Below, piece by piece: positions 33,804 to 44,413 of a stretch of 64,000 nt of DNA. Source of the stretch: Pochonia chlamydosporia 170 (taxonomy: Eukaryota > Ascomycota > Sordariomycetes > Hypocreales > Clavicipitaceae); NCBI RefSeq assembly GCF_001653235.2, contig NC_035790.1:8122001-8186000 (forward strand). Direction: 5' to 3'. The position numbers and the translations under genes were made by a program. Each line of letters opens with the position of its first letter. The stretch's first letter is position 1. The notes beneath the pieces are model-generated. The model saw only the letters and a list, made by a program, of their open reading frames with translations, was not told where the DNA came from and searched no databases.

Positions 33804-33986
33804 ATTTACGGCTAGGAAATGAGCTAGATTCCGTGATGAGTTATAGGTGGTATATGCTAGATTAATATGAACTGTATCTCATGGGCATGAAGTAGTATCT
33901 GAGTGAATTCAGCTGGTTCTGATACCCTTGGAATGGACTAATATGTCGTAGGCGCCTAAGATAGCCCATTCTCACAATCTAATAAC

Positions 33987-34675
33987 TCAAACCATCGCCT
34001 TAATCACATCATCCTTCAGGCGAATATAGTAGTTCAACAAATCCGAACTACTAGTCACATTATATACCAACCTCGTCTCCAAATCAACCCTAAGGTAATC
34101 CGTGCCACGATAACTAATCGGTGTTCCCACAGGGACCGTCCTGCAGACAAGTCAGTTGACAACTTCCATTCCAGCATCTACATCTCTCATCAGCATTTCG
34201 ACTGTCGTATACATACACATTAGTTGCATTTGCACTCAGGCTATCACTCTGCCATCTAATCACCGAGATATCGCACGACGCAAAACACTCGATAATAGAA
34301 TACGTCACATTCGTGACCAACGCTCCGCTATACCCAGATCCAGTTACCGCCTCATGGACATCAGCCGAGGAATTGTACACGGGCGCTGGGTCACCAAATG
34401 TGGCACCTTCATCGTAATACTACGCACATTAGCTGATGACCAAGAGCTTGTAAAGAGATGCATGTGCTCACGGTGATATTCTTCGTCAAAGTACTCGGGA
34501 TTATGGCTGAGCCTGTTCCCGTTCCGTTCTCGTTTGTTTGGAAGATCTGAAGCCAGCGAAGGCCAATGTTGTATGCTTCACCGGCACTGAGACAAGGTGG
34601 GTTACTCGTTGTCTGGGCTGCTACCCATGGCACATGGAGCAAGAGTGGTGCGACGATGGCTTTGGAGAACAACAT
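33987..34675 (-). CDS. Secreted NTF2/SnoaL-like protein
   Basis: About 195 residues in three exons, starting at ATG 34673-34675, with a signal peptide (MLFSKAIVAPLLLHVPWVAA, cleavage expected before QTTS). The mature part fits an NTF2-like cone fold: an initial helix with WLQIFQ, TKNITYYDEGATFGDPA, a central IIECFASCDISVIRW strand pair, and a final SYRGTDYLRVDLETRLVYNV...YYIRLKDD strand-helix. Several N-glycosylation sequons (NGT, NIT, NSS, NVT, NAT) support secretion. Introns at about 34420-34472 and 34143-34212 splice in frame. NTF2/SnoaL folds in clusters may be cyclases or dehydratases, but a secreted one is more often an effector-like or extracellular protein. Function unresolved. Confidence 0.78.
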
Positions 34676-35313
34676 GTCTGTGAGGGTGGACTGGTATTCC
34701 TTGATTGAGGCTGTTTTTACTCCGTACATCAGCAGAATGGAAACATGCCATATAAGTAGCGATTCGTTTATGGATCTACAGATATCAACTGCCGAGAGTT
34801 GTGGCAGCCGGAGATGCCAATCTGGCTACTCGTGGAGGGAGGATCGACAGAGCAAAGCTGAAATCATAACCTTTGACCATTTTACTACCTCTTTGGGATG
34901 ATGATCAATTTCGGATAAGAGAGTTTAATGATTGTCACACACAATTTGATGTAGTCATAAGCGATGCAACTCCTATCCTTGTGATGATTGCCGTTGATAT
35001 TGGTCTTACAAATGGCCCAATTCGATACCCGTTTTGGAAACGAAGGTCTCAGACCATGTTAGATTAGTGCCACTAGCATCGAACTAGGATCCCGGACTAC
35101 CGGGAGGACAAGAGGTTCTGAATGTGGGGTATCTAGCTCAAGACGAAATTGGACGAGAGACCGTTAAAGTATTACGCTGACCGCGAAGCTGTCGATCAAT
35201 CCGCAGCCGAATTGGGTTGGCAACTTGGGGACATGTTCCAACATGAGTTCTGTTCAATAGTCATGCAATTTAATTTCACCTGCGCTCTCCGTATCCTTCC
35301 TAGTCGTTATACA
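34676..35313. other. Intergenic between NTF2-like gene and ALDH
   Basis: No supported feature. The ALDH's former in-frame stop in the unshifted frame would be at 35314-35316, just inside the region beyond its present stop at 35334-35336. Confidence 0.5.
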
Positions 35314-35333
35314 TTAAAGTCTCGTCCCCAAAT

Positions 35334-36846
35334 TTACATGGATCGCCTTGGTCTGCGTGTATGCATCGAGGGCATACTTTCCAAGCTCTCTCCGACAGAA
35401 GACTTGTACCCGCCAAACGGGATACCGAAATGCGAGTCCCCAGAAGAATTGACCCAAACCATACCTGCCTGCAGCTTCCTCGCTACAGTGTGACCTCTGG
35501 ACATGTTCTCCGTGAAAACGGCCGCAGCCAGGCCATATGATGTGTCGTTCGCCTTGGCCACTGCTTCATCCTGGGTTGCAAACTTGTTGATGACAACCAC
35601 GGGCCCAAATATCTCGTCTCGAACAATAGTAGCACTTTCCTCCGCCTGGGAACGTTAGACCATTAATGCAGAAAAAAGATGGTTATCCTGTGCTTACCTC
35701 TGCGAAAATGGTTGGCTGAATGTAGTATCCCTCCCCGTCCACCTTTGCGCCGCCACTAAGGATCTTGGCCCCTTCTTTGCGGCCTGCTTCAATGTATGAA
35801 AGAATGCGATCAAATTGGATCTTGGAGACTTGTGGTCCGTGATTGACATCGTCCTTGAATGGACTCCCCATGACAGTGCTCTTCTTGGTGAATTCGGCAA
35901 AACGTGATACAAAATCATCATACACCTTCTCATGAACGTAGATTCGAGACGTCGAGGTGCAGACTTGACCTGAATTATCCATGATGCCAACATGCGCCCA
36001 CTTGACCGCTTGATCCAAGTCTGCGTCTTCGAAAATAATAAGAGGGCTCTTGCCGCCGCACTCGAGTGTGATATTCTTCAAATTTGATGCCGCAGAGCGC
36101 ATGATTGCACGTCCGGTGTTTGTGCTCCCAGTGAATGCAATCTTGTCAACCTGGGTATGCTCTGCCAGTGTCTTTCCAGCCACAGGCCCCAGACCAGGAA
36201 TGACATTGACGACGCCAGGCGGGAATCCAGCTTCCTGCACCAGCTTGCCGAAATACATGGCAGATAAGGGGGTCTGCTCTGCCGGCTTTACAATAACCAC
36301 GTTGCCGCAAGCCAGAGCAGGTGCTACTTTCCAAGCCAGCATCATGAATGGGAAGTTCCACGGGATGATTTGGCCGCAGACACCCAACGGTTCTTGGACG
36401 GTATATGCAAACTTCGCGGGAGACGTGTCTATTGTGTCGCCGTATATCTTGTCTGCCCATCCGGCATAGTACTTGAAGACATTGTATGACTCGTCCAGAT
36501 CCGCTTCAAGTGCGACAGAGTATGGTTTGCCGCAGTCGTAGGCATCAATAGCTGCTATGAGCTTTCGGTCCCGATCGATGAGGGAGGCGAGCTTTACGAG
36601 ATAATCTCCCCGTTCTACAGGCGTAAGATCAGACCACGGTCCTTGAAATGCTTTGCGGGCTGCATCAACAGCTTCGTTGACATCAGATTCGGATGCTCCC
36701 TTCAACGTGATGATTTCCTGCTCAGTGGACGGGTTCACGACCATAAATTCATCTCCGGATGCATGTTTGAAGGTATTATTGATGAACAAGCCGACGGGCT
36801 GTTCGTACTTGACGCCATTTGGAAGAGTAATGTTGGTCGTCGACAT
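35334..36846 (-). CDS. Aldehyde dehydrogenase (NAD(P)+), C-terminus frameshifted
   Basis: ALDH superfamily enzyme oxidising an aldehyde to an acid. Start ATG 36844-36846; two exons with an intron near 35643-35702. Landmarks: GQIIPWNFPF, KPAEQTPLSA, FTGSTNTGRAI (NAD site), LECGGKSP with the general-base Glu, NSGQVCTSTSR with the catalytic Cys, EIFGPVVVI, WVNSSGDSHFGIPFGGYK. Up to GGYKSS it is a normal ALDH. After about 35395 the frame gives an unrelated 18-residue tail and stops at 35334. In the +1-shifted frame the usual ending RELGKYALDAYTQTKAI..NLGTRL is preserved to a stop at 35314-35316, so a net one-base (or four-base) loss separates the frames. The missing part supports oligomerisation in the family. 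In the cluster it could oxidise the reductively released aldehyde (inference). Either a sequencing error or a recent lesion. Confidence 0.85.
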
Positions 36847-37806
36847 GGCAGCGTGTGTTGCGAGTCTGTTTCGTCAATCGTACTTGAGACCTTGAAGGAG
36901 GTGATGAGGGGAAGAAAGGTGTCGGGTTCCGGAACGCAATCCATTTTACCCTTCACCACACTCAATAGATGGCACATTGCTCCGTTAGCCACTGCCATTA
37001 TGCAACTTGATTTGTATCCATTCCTTCCAGACTTGGCGGAGTTGGCGATGAGTGCCACTTCCTCAAGTCAATTGAAGATGCGTCAAGGCAATCGCGTGGC
37101 TTGGCACTAACCCAGAGTTGGTGAAAAGGTAGGCACAAGCTTTGGATGCTTGCATATGCAGAATATTGGAACTCCAATCCAAGTCCAAGTCGCAGAGCTC
37201 CAAAGCTCCCGTCTGGTTCGTTTCGGTGCGGGGTAGGTGGCAATAAATGTCAACCTGGTGGGATCATGGTTCGATGGTTGGGCGATTCGAGCAAATCCCA
37301 GGTGTGTGGTCGCTCCAATTTCCTCGGCTCCGTGCTAGGTGGAGAAACATAGCCGCCAATCCCCCAACTTGGAGAGAAATCATTCCATGTCACCTGTAGA
37401 ACGGCCGTGGTGATGGTTGTGCTGAGCACATTGACTTCATACCTAGGTACATAACCTCCTGAGGCAGATCGGTCTGGCCACGATCAATTGATGTCCGGTG
37501 TTTTTGTTGCGCTGCAGTAACCTGGCCAACAACTTGACCCAATCAGCAACCAATAAGAGCTCACTTGATGTATCCAAGTCAAGGTGAGTCACGGGACATC
37601 TCGAAGAACCTCTCAACGATTCGGCATATCTGCCATCTCCACCTTCAGTGGTGACTCAGGGACCGATTCATTTATTCGTGACTCTTCTGCTCCGGTAGAA
37701 CACTTTATAAGTTTTGAATAGTCCCTCGCCACAGGATATCCTGCATCATGGGGGGAACTTGGCTGTGTTCCACCTCTCAGCCAAGTATTTTGCGCTCTCA
37801 ACGATA
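36847..37806. other. Divergent ALDH / F-box promoter region
   Basis: Contains TCGGGTTCCGG at 36922-36932, a CGG(N3)CCG element differing from the cluster motif only at the last base, about 80 bp upstream of the ALDH ATG. A TCAGGGACCGA one-mismatch relative lies near 37655. The F-box frame is open further upstream but only from a TTG. Confidence 0.45.
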
Positions 37807-38856
37807 ATGTCGTTCCATCAACTTCCCCCGGAAATTCTGCTCCATATCCTCCGCTCGCTAGGCTCAGCGTTCTTCCGCCAGGACCTTCGTCGTCTCCTCG
37901 TCTCCAAGTGGTGGTACGAACTTGCTAGGGTGGTGCTCCTCCAAGACATACACTTATCCGCAGGATCGCTTCAGAGATTGGCCCTCGCAACGAACAGAGA
38001 GAGCGTGATTCACTCAATACAAGATCAAGTGATAACTGTCAACCTTGGTTTGGACGGCTTCGAAAACTGGCATTCTCTAAAATTGACGCCAACTACAGAA
38101 ACGTCCAGGGTCGATTTCACCGTCCTTAGTTTGTGGACCTCCGAACTGAACAGTTGGCTAGCTACTCTTGCCAACATACTTCAAAATTGTACAAAACTTC
38201 AGATTCTCAGACTTGAAGCACGACCGGAACGCCATGACCCCCGGTTGGGCCTACAACGACGGGATTATCTGATGGCGTCACCTCTGGCCAGCCTCCTCTC
38301 CATCAAGTACCTGACTTGCCTGGAGATTGACGCAGCTGGCACAAATCTCATAAGTGAAAACAATGCCCCCAGCATGCACATTTGCGGTTACATCAATGAT
38401 ATGCTTCCGACTCTTCGGCGACTACGTTGCCGGATGAGTAGTATTTGTCCTCAAATCTTAGAGGCGGCAGGAAAGGGTCCGCTGCGTCGTCTGCAAGACG
38501 TTGTTATCAACCTCAGTCTATCAGAACTCTCCGTCTCAGATACCTCGTATCGTTACCCAAGCCGCTGTGTGGCTAGTCCTGGGGACAGTTTCCCTCAATT
38601 GAAGGCAGACATGGAACTGCACGCAGGAGAGTTGGTGCATGTAATGAACAGCCCACGGATTGTCAGAATTGTCTCACATACGTTTCCTGGTCTGAAAATG
38701 CATTCGTTTGATGCTATAACGGGACGCCAAATGCTGCTTGAGTCCCCCGCGCCATGGGATGCAGATGGTGAAGAAGTGGAGATAACTACAGGTGATAATG
38801 ATGATGATGATCATGTCTTTAACTCTGATACATCGTCTGAAGAGTTCGTGATATAG
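37807..38856 (+). CDS. F-box protein
   Basis: Intronless, 349 residues, starting at ATG 37807. The N-terminus SFHQLPPEILLHILRSLG...LRRLLVSKWWYELARVVLL is a classical F-box (about residues 2-45), the Skp1-binding element of SCF ubiquitin ligases. The remainder has leucine-rich, weakly repeated segments (LQNCTKLQILRLEARPE, LRRLRCRMSSI, LRRLQDVVINLSLSELS) suggestive of irregular LRRs. It ends in an acidic Asp-rich tail encoded by a GATGAT run. Substrate unknown. Confidence 0.85.
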   Translation: MSFHQLPPEILLHILRSLGSAFFRQDLRRLLVSKWWYELARVVLLQDIHLSAGSLQRLALATNRESVIHSIQDQVITVNLGLDGFENWHSLKLTPTTETSRVDFTVLSLWTSELNSWLATLANILQNCTKLQILRLEARPERHDPRLGLQRRDYLMASPLASLLSIKYLTCLEIDAAGTNLISENNAPSMHICGYINDMLPTLRRLRCRMSSICPQILEAAGKGPLRRLQDVVINLSLSELSVSDTSYRYPSRCVASPGDSFPQLKADMELHAGELVHVMNSPRIVRIVSHTFPGLKMHSFDAITGRQMLLESPAPWDADGEEVEITTGDNDDDDHVFNSDTSSEEFVI

Positions 38857-39394
38857 AGTCGGGGTAGACTTGACATTGACATTGTCTCTATTTTTCAGCC
38901 TCTGGAGTGAAGCTTTGCTCCTCCGTACACGGCGACCATCTAAATTGATTGTCTCCGAAACATATAAGTGATGATTAGTATCATTAGACCTACGAGACAT
39001 TTAAGTGGTATTTGTTTCTACTGAGGAGGCGTGTTGTATGGTCCTCCTCTGCCCTCGTATAGAGGAAAGTGTCTGGTAACTTTTTGACAATCAAGTATCA
39101 ACAATGGATAGCGTATTCGTCAAAAGGCTCACATTGAAGAATTACGACCTACCCTGAAGATTTTGAGATCAGGGGAACTTCCCCAATTGGGCGATTTGAA
39201 GTTCCCCACGTGATGGTAGCGGGGCTTGGCAGCGCCTGAAGGTGCCACCCCCAGAGTTGCAGATGTCACCAACTTCTAAATTCAAACACTTGCATTAGAC
39301 TTCCAAATCTGCCAAGGCTAAGGGCCCGGTTACTTCACGTCGTTTAAACAGATGTATTATCCCTTTCTGTCTTGAGGTCGCAGGCCCAATCTCG
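38857..39394. other. Intergenic upstream of second Zn2Cys6 regulator
   Basis: No supported feature. Confidence 0.5.
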
Positions 39395-40831
39395 ATGGAC
39401 AGCCCAGACCAGCCTTCGCTTTCACAATCACCATCACCCCCACTTGCTACCCAAAAATCGTGGCCCTCCGTTCGGCGAACAAGAGTTGTTGAAGGGTCGT
39501 GCTGGACTTGTCGGAAGCGGCGCATCAAATGTGATCTCCGCAAACCGCACTGTACTCGATGTCTTGATGGAGGCCAGACTTGCTCCTACACCACTCCTCC
39601 CATCAAATGGGTGGGCGGTAGTGCCTCCCGTGGCCGTCTTGCCAACATGCATCCCGCATCGCGTGGATTAGCCTTGGTTAGTTCTCCCGGAACGAAACCC
39701 TTGGAGTCTGGGGAACTACGGATGTATTTTGCAAATGTCGTTCTGTCCCGATTTCAACTCATAGAGGAGTCGATCAACTGGGACTTGGACCAGGCTTTGC
39801 AAAATGAATCTCTCTTCCAGGCCATCATCGCCGTTTCGCAAGCACACTATGCTCGGCATTCAAAGGTCGATGTGTACAATGTCGCACTTGTTCGCAAAAA
39901 CGCCAGACATACTGCGATAGAAGGGTTTCGCCGGTCGTTGGAACAGGGCGTGCAGTCCGAAAGCTCTGTGGAGCGACTTTTCGCCATCAATGTACTCTTC
40001 TGTATGCTCGATGGCATGATTGAGCCCTCAGATGAGTACAATGCTTCAACTTGTCATCTTCGAGGCGGCTGGGCAATATTACGCAACTGGCCAAACACTC
40101 CGACGAGAATGCTTCTACAAGATGGCCTCCAGGCACACTTGCTGTCCATATATGCGACGGTTGATCTAGTGCATGCCTTACTTAGTGGCAACAAACCATT
40201 TTTTCATTCCACCATCTGGAGGATGTTTGCTGGTGTTCAGACCTGGTTTGGCAGATTGCAGACCGGGGATAAGTTTCTGGACATTTTGTCAGCCTTCTCA
40301 GACATGGCATCCTTAGGGCACATTGTTTACTCTAATTTGCCCCTCGACAGTGTCGACTTGGTTGATAAATGCCTGGCGCCAATCGAGGCAATCTTTGCTT
40401 CTGGGAGGGACACAAAGGGGGATTCAGACGGCACAAGCGCCTCCTTATCTTCTCCGTGGGAGGTGTTTTGCTCCATCTACGAATTATGTGGCCTTATCTA
40501 TTTGCAGAAGGCCCTGCGGTTACGGCCAGCGGATGATGAGATCATCCAGGTAGCAGCTCGACAGGGGGTTGAGAAGCTTATTGATCAGAATCTTCCGGCA
40601 ACTATGCGGCACTGCGTCATCTTTCCGATGTTGGTCATTGGTAGTCACTGCACATTGGCCCAGGACCGGCAAGCCATTCTCCAGGCTCTCTCTCCAAGCA
40701 TATCCTATCTCAGTTTTGGAAACATGCAGTTGATGACCAATTTTTTGAAAGAAACCTGGGCTCGGAAAGAAGTCCACGAAACTTGGTGGGGATCCTTTGC
40801 CTCGGTATCAGAGAAGGCATTCTTGTTTTGA
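39395..40831 (+). CDS. Zn2Cys6 transcription factor (second regulator)
   Basis: Intronless, 478 residues, ATG 39395. After a Ser/Pro-rich lead, residues about 36-64 form a Zn2Cys6 cluster with spacing C-x2-C-x6-C-x6-C-x2-C-x6-C (SCWTCRKRRIKC ... HCTRCLDGGQTC). The rest has the layout of the fungal-specific Fungal_trans_2 domain: FANVVLSRFQLI, QALQNESLFQAIIAVSQAHYA, ALVRKNARHTAIEGFRRSL, and MLIGSHCTLAQDR-type helices near the end. It is an ordinary nuclear activator or repressor. Its closest neighbour in the same direction is the APC permease 540 bp away, so it may control uptake of that permease's substrate. Confidence 0.9.
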   Translation: MDSPDQPSLSQSPSPPLATQKSWPSVRRTRVVEGSCWTCRKRRIKCDLRKPHCTRCLDGGQTCSYTTPPIKWVGGSASRGRLANMHPASRGLALVSSPGTKPLESGELRMYFANVVLSRFQLIEESINWDLDQALQNESLFQAIIAVSQAHYARHSKVDVYNVALVRKNARHTAIEGFRRSLEQGVQSESSVERLFAINVLFCMLDGMIEPSDEYNASTCHLRGGWAILRNWPNTPTRMLLQDGLQAHLLSIYATVDLVHALLSGNKPFFHSTIWRMFAGVQTWFGRLQTGDKFLDILSAFSDMASLGHIVYSNLPLDSVDLVDKCLAPIEAIFASGRDTKGDSDGTSASLSSPWEVFCSIYELCGLIYLQKALRLRPADDEIIQVAARQGVEKLIDQNLPATMRHCVIFPMLVIGSHCTLAQDRQAILQALSPSISYLSFGNMQLMTNFLKETWARKEVHETWWGSFASVSEKAFLF

Positions 40832-41370
40832 TGGCTATGGCCAGGCAAGAAAGACAAAATACAACACTCCTGGTACAGGTCGGTCATGGGTTCCGAAATA
40901 GCCCCAAAAGCAAAATGGCGGGAAGCTCCTACACCAGACAGCAGGCAACATAGGTGCACAGAGCCACTCTGGGACAATCACTCTTGATACCTGCGACGCA
41001 ATCTCGCATATCACACTGACAATCATTTGGGCTCTTGAGGCGTCGAGCCACCAATCACTTCTGCGGACTCGTTGAGACCGATCAGCGCCACTTAGCCGGG
41101 TATGGCGGCAACCCCCCGCATTCTCACAGCGGACAAGGGACGCTGTGCAACCTCGTGGCCAATTTCGCCATTCCATATTCGGTATACATTCGGGCACACC
41201 AGGAACATGCTCTGGACCAAGATGGAACGAAACTCGGACGACTCAGCTGTCTCGGATAATAACCACCTCCAAACATGCTGCCTCGTAAACATGCCTGACA
41301 TAATAAAAGGGACTGCCCGGTGCGAAACATGACTGTCGTTCAACTGGCCGTACCTCTTTAAATCACCATC
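40832..41370. other. Intergenic between regulator and permease
   Basis: Permease promoter. No clear element recognised; open stretches on both strands lack domain support. Confidence 0.5.
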
Positions 41371-43199
41371 ATGTCAGAACTATCGCAAGAGAAGAAAGCG
41401 TCTTTGTTAGAGGCCGAGCGAGCTCATGGCGCGAGCACAACGGGCCAAAAGGAAGACAATGAGCTAGCCGCACTTGGATACAAGCCTGAGCTTCATCGTA
41501 ATCGCTCACTTTACACCATATTGTTTCAGGCGCTTGCTATTACGGCTGTACCATTCGGTGAAGGCACTGCCTTGACCAGCGCCATCTACGGAGGTGGGCA
41601 ACTAGCATACTTTGTCGGATGGATTGTTGTTGCTCTACTGGATGAATGCGTAGCAGTATCTCTCAGTGAGCTTGCGTCAAAATTTCCAACATCTTCTGGG
41701 CCCTCTTAGTAAGAATCCTTGCAATCCTAATTGACAAAACAAAACAAAGCGTTGTTCTTGCTAACAAACCTTCAGCTGGTCGTTCCAATTGCTTCCCGAA
41801 GGTCGTTCTCGGGTCATATTCTCCTTCATCACCGGCTGGGTTTGGCTAATAGGAAATATTACCATCTGTCTCAGCGTCAATTTTGGCACAGCGTCACTCA
41901 TAGCTGGAACCGCCACCATTTATCACCCTGATTGGGTAGCGTCCGACTGGCAGCTGCTTCTCATCTTTTTTGCCGTCTGCATAGGGACATTCCTTGTCTG
42001 CGCATTTGGAAACCGAATCCTCCCATACGTAGACACGGTTGCGTCGGTTTGGAACGGTCTGACTATTCTGATTGTCTGTGTCGCCTTATCAGCAACCGCC
42101 AAAGTCGGACGGCATAGCGTGGCCGATGCTCTTGCCCACTATGACAAGAGTTTCTCGGGTTGGGGCAATTTCACCTTTTTTATCGGATTACTGCCAACGG
42201 CTTACACGTTTGCGGCAATTGGGATGATCACGTCCATGGCGGAAGAAGTGGCCGACCCTGCGAGAGACGTCCCCAAGGCGCTGAGTTTAGTGGTACCAAT
42301 ATCTGCCGTCGCGGGTCTGTTCTTCATCCTGCCAATATGCTTCACGGTAAGCCGCCCTCCTCCAGTCGCAAAACCCCTGAGTAGACTTCTGGCTTTTGCT
42401 GGAGCCAAGACACTCACAGTCTGTGATGTCGGAAAGCAAGCAAAGCCGTGTCTACTCTAACGCCAGGAAATACCTTGATATGGATCCTCGAAACTAACAT
42501 GGCTGTAGATGCCACCTCTCGAGGACATTCTGAATGCACCGCAAGCACAAGCAATGCCATACGTTTTCCACGTTGTCATGGGCACCGCTGGTGGAGGCCT
42601 AGCCCTCATGTTCTTCTTACTGGGGGTGGCAGTGTTCTGCTGCATCAGTATCACGACCGCCGCCTCAAGAACCCTCTGGGCCTTTGCGCGCGACCAGGCC
42701 ATTCCATTTTCAAGCATATGGTCCAAGCTGATTGGTGATCAAGTGCCCATCACAGCTTTGGCGCTTCTGACCGTTGTTCAAATGCTGCTCGGCCTCGTCA
42801 ATCTTGGAAGCACAAGCGCCTTCACAGCGTTTGCTTCATGCGGAGTGATTGCGCTTGCTGCTGCGTACGCCATCGTAATTGCGATTTCTCTGTTCACTGG
42901 GCGAAAGGCTGTGTCAACAGCTAGATGGCGATGTCCAAGCCTTGTTGGATACTTTGTCAATATCATGTCTATTGCCTGGGTTGCCTTTCAGTTGGTACTC
43001 TTCAGCATGCCCGCAGCCTTGCCAGTGACTGTGGCGTCCATGAATTACGCCTCGGTGGTGCTGGTTGGGTTTATGTTTATATCATTTGTATACTATGTCG
43101 TTTACGGCCGAAAGGGTATGTTGACCAGAAGCGCTATTTGGGATGCGTATGCTAACTTGTATAGTTTACAATGGAACTCCAGAAAGCGACGGATTGTAA
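41371..43199 (+). CDS. APC-superfamily amino acid / choline-type permease
   Basis: Plasma-membrane permease of about 520 residues starting at ATG 41371. The hydrophilic N-terminus ends in ELAALGYKPELHRNRSLYTILFQALAI, the usual start of fungal choline/GABA permeases (AAT family). Further marks are FGEGTALTSAIYGGG, CVAVSLSELASKFPTSSG, GWVWLIGNIT, SMAEEVADPARDVPKAL (a conserved loop of the family) and SRTLWAFARDQAIPFS. Introns at about 41709-41774 (S|YW junction), 42344-42509 (the longest) and 43118-43163. The last exon is short and ends NGTPESDGL. Substrate (amino acid, GABA, choline or similar) is not deducible. Its neighbour regulator suggests a catabolic pair. Confidence 0.88.
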
Positions 43200-43708
43200 T
43201 GCTTTGCTGCCGAGGTTGCAAAGAACGTTATAATTTGGAAGTCTTGACCCTTTGGCACAGGTGGGAGACCTGGCCATCTAGCCTCACGCACAAACTAGGT
43301 TGTATAACATCGGTCAAAGAAATACACGCGCTGTTGTTCCTGTCAAAAGATCAAACTAAATGACTGTATCTGGAGCCATTCTCCCATTCTAAATCAAGTC
43401 TAGGTTCCAACCCAGCCAAACAAGTCTGCTCAACTATCGCAGCCAACCACTTCCCGCCGCCAAACCTTCATTTCATGACAATCTCAAGTCCACCAGACCA
43501 CAAAAGTAGACACATTCCAGTCGCAAATCAGACCAAAAGCCCAAAATACCACCAGTCACCTCCCAGACCAGCCAAGATAACACGGTATCCCCTCCCCGCC
43601 AGGAAAGCACGGTTGTCTCACTCCGCCCACCGCAAACCTTAAAACCCAAATATCCAAGCACATACGTGTCAAACTCCCTTTTGCACTCAACACCACATCA
43701 TCACAAAC
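43200..43708. other. Intergenic between permease and small secreted protein gene
   Basis: C/A-rich stretch with several CCAAA / CCACC motifs just upstream of the small gene. No other feature. Confidence 0.45.
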
Positions 43709-43930
43709 ATGCACTACATGACCATTTTGCTCCTCGCGCTTCCAGCGGCGCTGGCGTCAGAGCCCCCAGAATGCAGGAGGGCCCGCTCTTGTCCTGTGTA
43801 TATTCGCGCGCCGGACTGCAATCCTCCTTCTGCGGTATGTGTTTCCCGCTAGATATCGGAAGGTAGCTGACTCTGTTAGATTGACATCAAGTGCTGCTAC
43901 TGTAAGCCTGTTTCGAATGCCCGCAAATAA
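43709..43930 (+). CDS. Small secreted cysteine-rich protein (candidate effector or hydrophobin-like)
   Basis: About 58 residues, found by splicing: exon 1 43709-43834, a 45-nt intron (GTATGT donor, GCTGAC branch-like, TTAG acceptor, about 43835-43879), exon 2 to TAA at 43928-43930. The N-terminus MHYMTILLLALPAALAS is a convincing signal peptide. The mature peptide is about 40 residues with six cysteines (PPEC, ARSC, APDC, then KCCYC), enough for three disulfides. It has no domain I recognise; it is far too short for a hydrophobin, which needs eight Cys. Such proteins are often secreted effectors or antimicrobial peptides. No function is claimed. Confidence 0.65.
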
Positions 43931-44413
43931 TGCTCGGCAGACGCGTGGATGTACGCGATACAATGGAGGAAGCATGTTCACACGTTCACACGAGCGATTG
44001 GTGGTAAACAGATTGATTCGATATTGGCGCTATCAATGCTACTCTTTAAATTGCTGTCGCTCTTCTTCATCATACAAATCGCTGCACTAAGAATATATCC
44101 ATTGTATATACACCATAAACATACCATCATTAGGTTGGTGCGACAGACCAAACGGTGCTGATCTCCAACCGCACAAGGTCCAACGCCGAAAAGCAACCCA
44201 GCCGTTGTTTGCCAGCCATATGTTCGTAGAAATGCGCCTTGTATGCCCGCGCTTCGTCGTCTAGTATTGTTTATCATGCCCTCGTAAACCGCAATATAAG
44301 AACGGCCAAATGCTCCAGTATCAGTCCTCCCCAAACGCCGTGCAGTCGCTGGCCAATGGACATGCGACTTGGTTCCCTCAGCTGATTAGCAAGTCAGAAC
44401 AAATTGAAATAGG
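43931..44413. other. Intergenic region
   Basis: No supported feature. Confidence 0.5.
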
